Of a stretch of 64,000 bases of DNA, positions 45,573-54,190 are shown one piece after another. Below the pieces are notes generated by a model. The model was not told the DNA's origin. It was given only the letters and a program-made list of their open reading frames with translations, and ran no database searches. Source of the DNA: Candidatus Poribacteria bacterium (GTDB lineage: Bacteria > Poribacteria > WGA-4E > WGA-3G); the NCBI GenBank assembly GCA_028818705.1, contig JAPPNJ010000217.1, positions 1 through 64,000 of the forward strand, given 5' to 3'. The position numbers and the translations under genes were made by a program. Every line of letters starts with the position of its first letter. The first letter of the stretch is position 1.

Positions 45573-46610
45573 ATGCGGATTTTGATTATTGGTGGCACGG
45601 GGCTAATTAGCACAGCGATTACGCGCTTTCTTGTCGAGCGTGGCGATGACGTAGTGCTCTACAATCGCGGGCAAACGGAGGCGGATATCCCGGAAGGATA
45701 TAAAACCATTACTGGCAATCGAAAGGACTACGCCGCTTTTGAAGCGCAAATGGCGGGAACGGGGAGTTTCGATGCCGTCATCGACATGATCGGTTTTGTT
45801 CCAACGGATATTGAAAGTGCGGTCCGTGCGTTTCGCAGACGCATCGGTCAGTTCATTTTTTGTAGCATGGTCGATGTTTATACCAAACCTGCACGCCACT
45901 ATCCTATTCGCGAAGATGCAGAGCGGCAGCCGATGCCATCCTTTCCATACGCCTATAATAAAGAGAAGTGCGAGCGACTCTTGGAAGCAGCACACGAACG
46001 CGGTGATTTTCCGGTCACGATTATCCGTCCTGCCCACACTTACGGCGAGGGACGCGAGCTGATTCATTCGTTGGGGCTCGGCGGTGCTTATTACTTTAAT
46101 CGTATCCGTCTCGGCAAACCGATTATCACGCACGGCGACGGTTCGTCTCTCTGGGCGGCATGTCATCGGGACGATGTTGGGCGGGCATTCGCTGAAGCCG
46201 TCGGCAATCAGCAGACATTTGGGAAAGGTTACCACACGGCAAGCGAGGAACCGATGACGTGGAATCAGTACCATCAGACGGTTGCGCAGGCGATGAATGC
46301 CCCAGAACCTGAACTAATTCACATCCCGACCGACCTGTTATCTGAAATTGCGCCAAAGACAGCGGAATGGTGCAGAGAGAACTTCCAATACAATAACATC
46401 TTCGATAACACGGCAGCGAAAACTGATTTAAACTTCGGTTACACAATTCCATTCGTTGAAGGTGTGCGTCGCATTATCGCTTGGCTGGATGACCGAGACC
46501 GTATTCATGACAAAGATGAACCGCCAGCTTATGAAGAAATTATTGAGGGTTGGAAGCGTCTCAGTACGAAAGAGGCTTTTTTCGAGAAGGCTGACGGTGC
46601 GAAGGCGTAA
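45573..46610 (+). CDS. NAD-dependent epimerase/dehydratase (extended SDR)
   Basis: A 345-residue extended short-chain dehydrogenase. The cofactor motif is IIGGTGLISTAITRFL, the catalytic pair is YAYNKEKCERLLE (Tyr-x3-Lys), and ITIRPAHTYGEGR is the nucleotide-sugar-type segment. It probably acts on a nucleotide sugar or sugar, but the substrate cannot be told. The promoter at 45498-45526 is strong, and the nucleoside hydrolase gene follows after 36 bases. Confidence 0.85.
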   Translation: MRILIIGGTGLISTAITRFLVERGDDVVLYNRGQTEADIPEGYKTITGNRKDYAAFEAQMAGTGSFDAVIDMIGFVPTDIESAVRAFRRRIGQFIFCSMVDVYTKPARHYPIREDAERQPMPSFPYAYNKEKCERLLEAAHERGDFPVTIIRPAHTYGEGRELIHSLGLGGAYYFNRIRLGKPIITHGDGSSLWAACHRDDVGRAFAEAVGNQQTFGKGYHTASEEPMTWNQYHQTVAQAMNAPEPELIHIPTDLLSEIAPKTAEWCRENFQYNNIFDNTAAKTDLNFGYTIPFVEGVRRIIAWLDDRDRIHDKDEPPAYEEIIEGWKRLSTKEAFFEKADGAKA

Positions 46611-46646
46611 ATGCGGGCAGTTTCTCTTTTTTATTAGGAGTAGAAC

Positions 46647-47591
46647 TTGAAAGATTCGTATTTTCTAACAATATTGATGTTTTTCGCTATGATAATGACG
46701 CCATCCAACCTGTTGGCAGAAGGTGCTGAGAGAATGCTACCCAAAAAGGTGATATTTGAAACTGATATGTCTACCGATGTAGATGATGTTGGCGCGTTGG
46801 CTGTTTTACACGCTTTGGCAGATAACGGAGAGGCAGAAATTCTTGCGATCTCTTTCAACGAAGTGCATCCGAGTGCTGCCAACGCTATTTGCGCGATAAA
46901 TACGTGGTATAACCGTGGGAATATTCCCATTGGTGTCTATAAGGGGGATCTCGCCGATCCTGATGAGTCAAGCTATCTGGATGCGCTTGCTAATTTCACA
47001 CACAATCTTCCCATTAATCCAACACCGAGTTCTTTGGAGCTTTATCTCCAGGTGCTCAGTGAACAACCTGATAATTCAGTGACAATCATCAGTGTCGGGT
47101 TTCTCAATAATCTCTACGATCTCCTGAAAACCAATCCTGACCTCATTACCCAAAAGGTTACCGAACTCGTGGTGATGGCTGTGCTTATTGACGACCCTTA
47201 TAACACGGTTCGCCACGGTCTGATTAATCAATCAGAATATGTTATTCACAATTGGCCCACGCCGCTCGTTATCAGCCAGCATGGCGAATCTGTCCACACT
47301 GGCGCGAGGCTCTCAGAGACACCTGCTGAAAATCCTGTGCAAGAAGCGTTTTATCAGCGGTTCAACGGGCAGTACAAGGGACGTTCCAGTTGGGATCAGC
47401 TTGCGGTCTTATACGGTGTGCGAGGTATTGGTGATTATTTTGCTGAGATTACAGAAGGCAAAGGTAGGTTATCGAATGGGTATGAATGGGAGATGAAACC
47501 GGGCTTTCGGTCTTATCTGGATCCGAGGTTGTCGGATAGTGAGTATGTCCATATTGTTGAAGACCTGATGATTAAACCGCCGAGAAGGTAA
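46647..47591 (+). CDS. Secreted nucleoside hydrolase (inosine/uridine-preferring type)
   Basis: A 314-residue protein that starts with TTG, AGGAG 6 bases upstream. A signal peptide (YFLTILMFFAMIMTPSNLLA) precedes the family's metal motif FETDMSTDVDDVGALAVL (the DxDxxxDD pattern), followed by VTIISVGFLNNLYDLL. It should hydrolyse the N-glycosidic bond of nucleosides outside the cytoplasm, for scavenging. It lies 36 bases after the epimerase on the same strand. Confidence 0.82.
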   Translation: MKDSYFLTILMFFAMIMTPSNLLAEGAERMLPKKVIFETDMSTDVDDVGALAVLHALADNGEAEILAISFNEVHPSAANAICAINTWYNRGNIPIGVYKGDLADPDESSYLDALANFTHNLPINPTPSSLELYLQVLSEQPDNSVTIISVGFLNNLYDLLKTNPDLITQKVTELVVMAVLIDDPYNTVRHGLINQSEYVIHNWPTPLVISQHGESVHTGARLSETPAENPVQEAFYQRFNGQYKGRSSWDQLAVLYGVRGIGDYFAEITEGKGRLSNGYEWEMKPGFRSYLDPRLSDSEYVHIVEDLMIKPPRR

Positions 47592-47678
47592 TCAAAAAGG
47601 CGCGCTTGCGAAGTACACCTAAACGGTAAATATACAAGTTTGCCGGGAAGTGCTAACCCGCCTTTATGGAGAAGTCTA

Positions 47679-50087
47679 ATGGTAAGATACATTTTACCAA
47701 TAGTGCTTTTTGCAATGGCAATTTCGCTCGCGAATGCACAAAAATCGGAGATGCGTATGGTTGAATGTTGGGGCGTATATGAAGTGACTTTAAATGGACC
47801 AGACACAGGAAATCCGTTCACTGAGGTTCAGTTAACAGCGAAATTTACACAGAATGGTCGGACTTTTGAACCACACGGCTTTTATGATGGGAATGGGGTT
47901 TACAAAGTCCGGTTCATGCCTGATGCAGTCGGCGAATGGACGTATACGACGAAAAGTAACAGGACTGAACTCGACGGTAAAACAGGACAGTTTACGTGTG
48001 TTGAACCGTCCGAAGCAAACCACGGACCTGTGCGCGTCTATAAAGACTTTTACTTGCAATACGCCGATGGGACACCGTATCATCAGTTTGGAACAACCTG
48101 TTATGCCTGGGTGCATCAGGGGAATGCGATGGAGGAACAGACGCTCCAAACCCTTGCCGAAACACCTTTCAACAAAATGCGGATGTGCATTTTTCCAAAA
48201 GACTACGTCTACAACAAAAATGAACCTGTCTACTATCCCTTTGAAGGGAAACCGCTAAAGGATTGGGACTTCACAAAATTCAATCCCAAATTCTGGCAGC
48301 ATTTTGAACGGCGCGTGCAAAACCTCTTGGACCTCGGTATTGAGGCGGATATCATCTTGTTTCATACCTACGACCGATGGGGTTTCGAGTACATGGATGC
48401 CGAAAGCGATGACCGATACATACGTTATGCTGTTGCTCGCTTGGCGGCATTCCGAAACGTCTGGTGGTCCCTCGCCAATGAATACGATTTTATGCGCGCG
48501 AAAGAAGAATCAGATTGGGATCGGTTTTTCCAAATTATCCGAGCCGAGGATCCGTATCAGCGGTTACGTGGCATTCACAATGGATCGCGCTGGTACGATC
48601 ACAACAAACCGTGGGTGACACATACAAGCATCCAAACCTCTTACATGGCAGGCGGCATCGACTTTCGCACGCAATACGGAAAACCTGTTATCTACGATGA
48701 GTGCCGCTATGAGGGTGATATTCCGCAGGGTTGGGGAAATATCACGGCGGAAGAGATGGTACAACGCTTTTGGGCAGGGACAGTCTCTGGATGCTATGTC
48801 GGACACGGAGAGACATACAAACACCCGGAAGACCTCCTCTGGTGGGCGAAAGGTGGTGTGCTGCACGGTGAGAGTCCACCTCGAATTGCGTTTCTCAAAG
48901 AGTTCATGGCGGAGGCACCTGCGTTTGATACGCTTGAACCAATCGGTGATGACAAGGGACGGTATATCCTCGCGAAACATGGGGAATACTATCTAACTTA
49001 TACAACCGAACCGCAGACGATAACACTGGATTTGCAAGGAGAGCAGCCATATAAAGTTGATCGTGTGGATACTTGGAACATGAAAGTTATCCCTGTCGGT
49101 ACAGCACACCTTGGAGAATATACGTTCGCTGCACCCCGCAGTGGTTTTGCGTATCGTTTTATACCGTACAGACCAGGCGAGAAACTCCGTCCAGAAGCGA
49201 AGGCATTCGCCGATGTGCTTCAAGGGAGCGCACCACTCACAGTGACTTTCTCAGCGGCAGGGGATCTGGCACACCACTGGACCTTCGGAGACGGCACAAC
49301 GTCCACTGAATCAAATCCGACGCATCTTTATGAAAGTTTGGGGCGATACATTGCTACGCTCACGGTGATGGACGAGGAAGGTGACACGGCAACGACATCC
49401 TTGGCAATCTATGTATTGCCAGAGGCACCGGCTGACCTCGGAACGCACAGAGAATTTCCAGGTTCGCGCGACGGACTTGTTTTTCTTTGGGACAGCACTC
49501 TTGAGGACAGTGGAGACGTTGAGTCACGCAGCGCGGCGAAAATCAGTGAGGATGGACAGATAGATCTGACCGATGGTGCTTTCCTCACCGAGAATGTGAA
49601 TGAAACACTTCTCGCAGCATGTCAGGCGAGCAATCAATTGACGCTTGAGTGTCTCGTTACAACAGACAATCTGGACCAGAGCGGTCCTGCTCGGATTATC
49701 TCATTCTCAAGGGACGCTACCCACCGTAACTTCACCTTGGGACAAAATGGCAACCGTTTTGCTGTTCGAATCCGCACGCCGCGAACCGGAACGAATGCCA
49801 TGAACGGTGAGTTCTCTTTCGGTGAGATTGAGGCGGATAAACCGATGCACGTCCTCGTCAGTTATTTTGACAGAAACATCTATTGTTACATTGATGGTGA
49901 ACTTGTCCATGTTAGTAACGGAATACAAGGGGATTTCAGCAATTGGGAACTCTATCCGTTGCTTTTCGGTGATGAAGCGAGTGGTGGTCGGAATTGGGAA
50001 GGCAAGCTGAGCCACGTAGCGATTTACAGCCGATTCATCGGTGTGGAAGAGGCAGCACACAAGTTTAAACTGGTTCAAGGTGAGTAA
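47679..50087 (+). CDS. Secreted DUF5060/DUF4038 glycosidase-like protein with PKD and LamG domains
   Basis: About 802 residues from ATG 47679 (GGAG upstream; the frame opens at 47640). Signal peptide MVRYILPIVLFAMAISLANA, then a DUF5060-like Ig domain (WGVYEVTLNGPDTGNPFTEV, FYDGNGVYKVRFMPDAVGEW), then a DUF4038-type TIM barrel (TPYHQFGTTCYAWVHQ, ILFHTYDRWGFEYMDAE, WWSLANEYDFM, VIYDECRYEGDI) with the conserved Glu of NEYD and of YDECRYEG as likely catalytic residues. A PKD domain (SAAGDLAHHWTFGDGTTSTE) and a LamG domain close it. It should act on extracellular pectin- or apiose-type glycans; the exact bond is unknown. Confidence 0.85.
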   Translation: MVRYILPIVLFAMAISLANAQKSEMRMVECWGVYEVTLNGPDTGNPFTEVQLTAKFTQNGRTFEPHGFYDGNGVYKVRFMPDAVGEWTYTTKSNRTELDGKTGQFTCVEPSEANHGPVRVYKDFYLQYADGTPYHQFGTTCYAWVHQGNAMEEQTLQTLAETPFNKMRMCIFPKDYVYNKNEPVYYPFEGKPLKDWDFTKFNPKFWQHFERRVQNLLDLGIEADIILFHTYDRWGFEYMDAESDDRYIRYAVARLAAFRNVWWSLANEYDFMRAKEESDWDRFFQIIRAEDPYQRLRGIHNGSRWYDHNKPWVTHTSIQTSYMAGGIDFRTQYGKPVIYDECRYEGDIPQGWGNITAEEMVQRFWAGTVSGCYVGHGETYKHPEDLLWWAKGGVLHGESPPRIAFLKEFMAEAPAFDTLEPIGDDKGRYILAKHGEYYLTYTTEPQTITLDLQGEQPYKVDRVDTWNMKVIPVGTAHLGEYTFAAPRSGFAYRFIPYRPGEKLRPEAKAFADVLQGSAPLTVTFSAAGDLAHHWTFGDGTTSTESNPTHLYESLGRYIATLTVMDEEGDTATTSLAIYVLPEAPADLGTHREFPGSRDGLVFLWDSTLEDSGDVESRSAAKISEDGQIDLTDGAFLTENVNETLLAACQASNQLTLECLVTTDNLDQSGPARIISFSRDATHRNFTLGQNGNRFAVRIRTPRTGTNAMNGEFSFGEIEADKPMHVLVSYFDRNIYCYIDGELVHVSNGIQGDFSNWELYPLLFGDEASGGRNWEGKLSHVAIYSRFIGVEEAAHKFKLVQGE

Positions 50088-50103
50088 AGATTAAATATAC
50101 CAT

Positions 50104-50143
50104 AGGGCGAGACGGATAATTTTGAATCTATTCCCCTCGCCCT
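50104..50143. terminator. Bidirectional hairpin terminator between convergent genes
   Basis: AGGGCGAG (50104-50111) pairs perfectly with CTCGCCCT (50136-50143) between the converging genes 47679-50087 and 50150-51175. The loop is AT-rich. The position fits a shared terminator. Confidence 0.5.
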
Positions 50144-50149
50144 GTTGTC

Positions 50150-51175
50150 TTAAACGTCTATTCGATACACACGAGCAGCCGTGTCGTGGAACAGTGCAGC
50201 GCGTTCGTCGCCCGAATAACCCGATGACAATCGTTTAAAGGCATTATACATTACGTGGTAGGAGAACGAAACCTTGTCAACCGGGAAGTTGCTTTCAAAC
50301 ATGCACCGCTCCGGACCAAATTGTTCAATGCAGTAATTCATAAAGGGTGCCATAGATTCCGCTAACTCTTCAGAACCGATTGGCTCTTCCCGTTCGTGCC
50401 AATCAAAGCCGGTGCGAGGCATTCCAATACCGCCGAGTTTCATGTGTACATTAGGACACGCCGCTACTGCGGCGATACCGCTCCGCCAATTTGCCAGCAC
50501 TTCGTCATCTCGACCGCCATAAGGACCGTCCCGCAGCAAACCGCCGATGTGGTTTGAAATAATCGTCAGATCGGGGACGGCTTTCGCGAAATCAGCGAGT
50601 TCAGGGAGTTGTGGGGCATATAACCAAGCCTCAAAAGACATTCCCATACCTGCCAGCACGCGTGCCCCCGCGCGGAAGTCTTCACGCGCCAGTTGTCCTT
50701 CTGTTCTGTAAGCAGAGGCTCCTGCTATTTCTGGATGCGGATCCCAAGTAACAGAGTGGCGAATCCCACGAAACCGATTTGGACTTGCTGCCTGCAAGGC
50801 TTCCAGTACGGGTTCAACTCGCTCGCCGAGATTCAGGTTTGCGTGTCCGACAATCGCTGCGGCAGCGCGACTCGTGCCGTATAGACCGCTTGCGCTTGCA
50901 GCTGCTAAGCCTTGCACGAATTCAACCTCACCGACAGGGCGCATCTCCTCTGGTCCATCAGCGCGATACATGGCTCTCGCCTCAACAAATACGGTAGAAC
51001 GTACATTGTGTCCGCTATTAATATCTGCTATCAACTCGTGGAGCAGATACCGTTGATAAGGAATACGCTCGGTTCGGAAATCCCAAAAATGGTGATGTGG
51101 GTCGCAGATCGGGATATCTGGCTCCAATGTCGGTTCTTGGGTTAAAGCGAGCCAGTCATTATCTCCAAATGGCAT
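50150..51175 (-). CDS. Amidohydrolase-family metal-dependent hydrolase (TIM barrel)
   Basis: About 341 residues from ATG 51175 (GGAGG upstream); the frame opens at 51286. The metal-binding start PICDPHHHFWD, with its HxH, is followed by FVEARAMY, NHIGGLL and CMFESNFPVDK, where Asp is the likely terminal ligand. These are signatures of the amidohydrolase_2 (2-pyrone-4,6-dicarboxylate hydrolase-like) branch, which cuts lactones or decarboxylates aromatic acids. Substrate unknown. A long dispersed repeat starts just upstream. Confidence 0.82.
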   Translation of the reverse strand: MPFGDNDWLALTQEPTLEPDIPICDPHHHFWDFRTERIPYQRYLLHELIADINSGHNVRSTVFVEARAMYRADGPEEMRPVGEVEFVQGLAAASASGLYGTSRAAAAIVGHANLNLGERVEPVLEALQAASPNRFRGIRHSVTWDPHPEIAGASAYRTEGQLAREDFRAGARVLAGMGMSFEAWLYAPQLPELADFAKAVPDLTIISNHIGGLLRDGPYGGRDDEVLANWRSGIAAVAACPNVHMKLGGIGMPRTGFDWHEREEPIGSEELAESMAPFMNYCIEQFGPERCMFESNFPVDKVSFSYHVMYNAFKRLSSGYSGDERAALFHDTAARVYRIDV

Positions 51176-51285
51176 AGAAATACCTCCGTCTCTAAAGTTG
51201 ATTCGGGTTGTTGTTCCATTCTTCAGGTATACTGTAGGGCATCTGAAAGTTTTTGTCAAATCGGTTCTTAACGTGCTCAGGGTCA

Positions 51286-51528
51286 TTTATGGTAGATTTT
51301 AGAATTATTTGGACATCATAGATCGGAAAGAAGAAGTCGGAAAATGTAAAGCTAAGACAAATTTTGCCGCGTAAATCAACGGTATGAATGCCGTGTGGCA
51401 TTCACCGGGGTAAAATTTGGAAATCCGAATCAGAATCAACGGTATTCATGCCTTATGGCATGAAAAATCAACGGTATGAAGTCCGTATGGACTTCACCGG
51501 GGTATGAATGCCTGAGGGCATTCACCGC
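51286..51528 (+). repeat. Long dispersed repeat followed by a tandem of four family A palindromes
   Basis: 51286-51425 aligns with 14940-15100. From 51371 come four hairpins: GAATGCC-GTGT-GGCATTC, TTCATGCC-TTAT-GGCATGAA, GAAGTCC-GTAT-GGACTTC and GAATGCC-TGAG-GGCATTC, the first three each led by ATCAACGGTAT and several closed by CACCGGGG. Stem bases change in pairs, and loops vary. The rest of the gap to 51755 has only the promoter noted next. Confidence 0.7.
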
Positions 51529-51569
51529 CTACAGAAGAACTGAACGTCCGTATCTAAATTATGCTTTTC

Positions 51570-51598
51570 TTGCTTATGAGATGCTTTTATGGCATAAT
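51570..51598 (+). promoter_or_regulatory. Promoter of the SLC12-like transporter gene
   Basis: TTGCTT, a 17-base spacer and CATAAT. The spacer and -10 region (TTTTATGGCATAATAAT) are nearly the same as at 54099-54127, upstream of another large envelope gene. Confidence 0.55.
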
Positions 51599-51761
51599 AA
51601 TAGCGGCGATGACACACTTTGTGTGTTAATCGTCGGTAGCAGGGAAGTTTCGATTCTTCGATTGTATGCTTAAAAAATAGCGACAATTTCGTCTGTCAGA
51701 ACTTCGTGATAATTTTTATCTGTTTTTTCGAGAGTTCTCATAAACATAAAGGAGAGTGTGT

Positions 51762-54020
51762 ATGTTTTCAGAAGCATCACAAAAATCTGAAAGTCAGTCC
51801 GGTCACAGTTTTGGCACTGCTCCTGTATTCCTGGCTTCAATCAGTACAATTCTCGGTGCGATCCTCTTTTTACGATTCGGTTACGCTGTCGCGCATGTCG
51901 GGCTCTGGGGTACACTCATGGTTGTCTTGCTTGGGCATCTCGTGACGGTTCCGACAGTTCTGGCGGTGTCTGAAATTGCGACGAACCGTCGGGTAGCAGG
52001 TGGTGGTGCGTACTACATTGTCAGCCGCTCTTTCGGCGCGAGTATTGGTGGCACTATCGGGATCGCTCTATATATTTCTCAAGCGATCTCGGTTGCTTTC
52101 TATATAGTCGCTTTTGCGGAATCGTTTCAACCGGTGTATGAATGGGTTGAAACTACATACGGTTTCAGGCCGGATGCCCGTTGGGTAAGCCTGCCTTGTA
52201 CGCTCCTGATGATGGTAGTGATGTTAACTAAGGGCGCGGGCGTAGGGGTAAAACTTCTCTGGTGTGTTTGCGTAATGCTTGCGGCATCAATTCTCGCTTT
52301 CCTATTTGGCGAAGGTCCCGAATCTATACGGCCCGAAGGACTGAATCTTACAGCACGCATTGAAAACCCGAATAATTTCGGTACAGTTTTTGCGACGTGT
52401 TTTCCTGCCTTCACAGGTATGATTGCAGGCTTGGGGTTGTCGGGGGATCTGAAGAATCCTCAGAGAAGTATCCCGCTCGGCACGATCGGAGCGACATTCG
52501 CTGGTATGGTAATATACGTCCTTGTTGCTGTCAAGTTAGGGGAAAGTGCTACACCTGAGGAGTTGGATAAAGACCAATTTATCATGGCGCAAATTTCGCT
52601 ATGGGGTCCTGCAATCTACATCGGATTGGGGGCAGCTGCACTTTCTTCCGCGCTTGGCTCGATAATGGTAGCACCAAGAACGCTTCAGATGCTTGCCCGC
52701 GATAACGTTTTCCCAATTCCGCGACTGAACCGTTTGATGGAAAAAGGCGTAGGGAAGACCCAAGAGCCGATATATGCGACATTCGTGTCGGGTGTCATCG
52801 CTCTCGTGTTTGTCGTCATAGGTGGTGTTGACTTTATTGCTCAGATTCTTAGCATGTTCTTCATGGTAACTTACGGTGCGCTCTGCACAGTTTCATTCCT
52901 TGAACATTTTGCCAGCAATCCGTCCTATCGTCCGACTTTTCATTCTCGTTGGTATCTGTCTTTGTTGGGTACTGTGATGTGCGGTTTGATGATGGTTCAG
53001 ATAAGTGCGCTGTATGCACTCATCGCGATTGTCCTGATGGTAGGTGCCTATATTGGGCTCCGCCGCAGCCTCCAAGGCGAACGCGACTTATCCGCAATCT
53101 TCCAAGGGACAATGTTTCAGTTAACCCGGTGGTTACAGACGACGCTGCAGAAAAGTCGCGTGATGACATCTGAAGGGGGATGGCGTCCTTCGATTGTTGC
53201 CGTGACACGAGTAGAGGAACAACGGCTTGGACATTTCGACTTACTCCGGTGTATATGTCATAGGCACGGGTTCGGTCACTTAATTCAACTTTTTCTTGGT
53301 GATTACACATTTCCGAATGAGATAAAGGCACGTCTTCATGTCAATGAATTAATCAAACTGACGGAGGCGAGTAAAGCCGGTATCTTCGTGGATACCTTGA
53401 TTTCTCCAACCTTTCAACTCGCACTCACGCAGATAGTACAAATGCCGGGAATTTCCGGTTTGCCTAATAATTCCATCTTCCTTGAGTTTGATCAGGAGAG
53501 TGAAGAGGAAATTAAGGATGTTGAACAAGGCGCACGAATTGCTGTAAATTCACTGTTCAACGTCCTGATCCTGAGGTCAACCAATTACCGTTTCGGTTAT
53601 AAGTCTTCAATCCATGTATGGGTGACAGAGGAAAATTTAAAAAACGCTCCCATGATGTTGTTATTGGCGTATATTATCATTGGACACCCGGACTGGAAGC
53701 GTGCTGAAATTAGCCTTTTCGCTTGTTCGGAATCTACGGTTGCTGAGCGTGAGGCTGGAAATGAAGCGGACAAACTCTCCACACTGATGAGAGAAGGGAG
53801 ATTGCCGATCTCTATGCAGAATGTGACCTCTATCCCCTACGACAGCATAGAAACTTTGGAAGAGGAGGTAATTCACCGCTCCGATCAGGCTGACTTAGTC
53901 ATCACAGGATTAACGGCGGAAGACCTTGGTTCTGACGAATTGTATCAAATATTGCAGCGTTATAATGGCGTAAGAGATCTCTTGTTCGTCCACTCTATCG
54001 AACAGATCTTGATTGACTAA
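51762..54020 (+). CDS. APC-superfamily transporter resembling cation-chloride cotransporters (SLC12)
   Basis: A 752-residue protein; ATG 51762 follows AAAGGAG with 7 bases, so the earlier GTG at 51756 is less likely. The first 450 residues form about 12 membrane segments of APC fold: FLASISTILGAILFLRFGY, VAGGGAYYIVSRSFGASIGG and FPAFTGMIAGLGLSGDLKNP match SLC12-like and bacterial amino-acid/cation members. The C-terminal 300 residues are soluble and acidic, as in SLC12 regulatory tails. Ion specificity cannot be assigned; Na/K-chloride symport is a family-based suggestion. Confidence 0.83.
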   Translation: MFSEASQKSESQSGHSFGTAPVFLASISTILGAILFLRFGYAVAHVGLWGTLMVVLLGHLVTVPTVLAVSEIATNRRVAGGGAYYIVSRSFGASIGGTIGIALYISQAISVAFYIVAFAESFQPVYEWVETTYGFRPDARWVSLPCTLLMMVVMLTKGAGVGVKLLWCVCVMLAASILAFLFGEGPESIRPEGLNLTARIENPNNFGTVFATCFPAFTGMIAGLGLSGDLKNPQRSIPLGTIGATFAGMVIYVLVAVKLGESATPEELDKDQFIMAQISLWGPAIYIGLGAAALSSALGSIMVAPRTLQMLARDNVFPIPRLNRLMEKGVGKTQEPIYATFVSGVIALVFVVIGGVDFIAQILSMFFMVTYGALCTVSFLEHFASNPSYRPTFHSRWYLSLLGTVMCGLMMVQISALYALIAIVLMVGAYIGLRRSLQGERDLSAIFQGTMFQLTRWLQTTLQKSRVMTSEGGWRPSIVAVTRVEEQRLGHFDLLRCICHRHGFGHLIQLFLGDYTFPNEIKARLHVNELIKLTEASKAGIFVDTLISPTFQLALTQIVQMPGISGLPNNSIFLEFDQESEEEIKDVEQGARIAVNSLFNVLILRSTNYRFGYKSSIHVWVTEENLKNAPMMLLLAYIIIGHPDWKRAEISLFACSESTVAEREAGNEADKLSTLMREGRLPISMQNVTSIPYDSIETLEEEVIHRSDQADLVITGLTAEDLGSDELYQILQRYNGVRDLLFVHSIEQILID

Positions 54021-54098
54021 CAGCGCATTCTGGATGGTTCGGCAGGGAGTAGGTATAAGAAAGAATCGGTAAGAGCGATTCTCGTGGTTACGCTTTCC

Positions 54099-54127
54099 TT
54101 GTTTATGATTTTTTTTTATGGCATAAT
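54099..54127 (+). promoter_or_regulatory. Promoter of the giant propeller gene
   Basis: TTGTTT, a 17-base spacer and CATAAT, about 64 bases before the ATG at 54191, almost the same as the promoter at 51570-51598. Confidence 0.55.
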
Positions 54128-54190
54128 AATTGCCAAACGGTAAGAGTAGTCCTTCGATTATGGGATTCAAAGTTAGCTGGGAGAATCAAG

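Noticed and set aside
45603..46274. A 223-codon open frame on the minus strand
   Set aside because: It is opposite the well-supported epimerase gene and has no family motif.
51371..51528. Four evenly spaced hairpins that look like a CRISPR array
   Set aside because: Unit length and loop sequence vary, spacers are not unique 30-40-mers, and no cas gene is near. They are tandem copies of a palindrome that also occurs singly.
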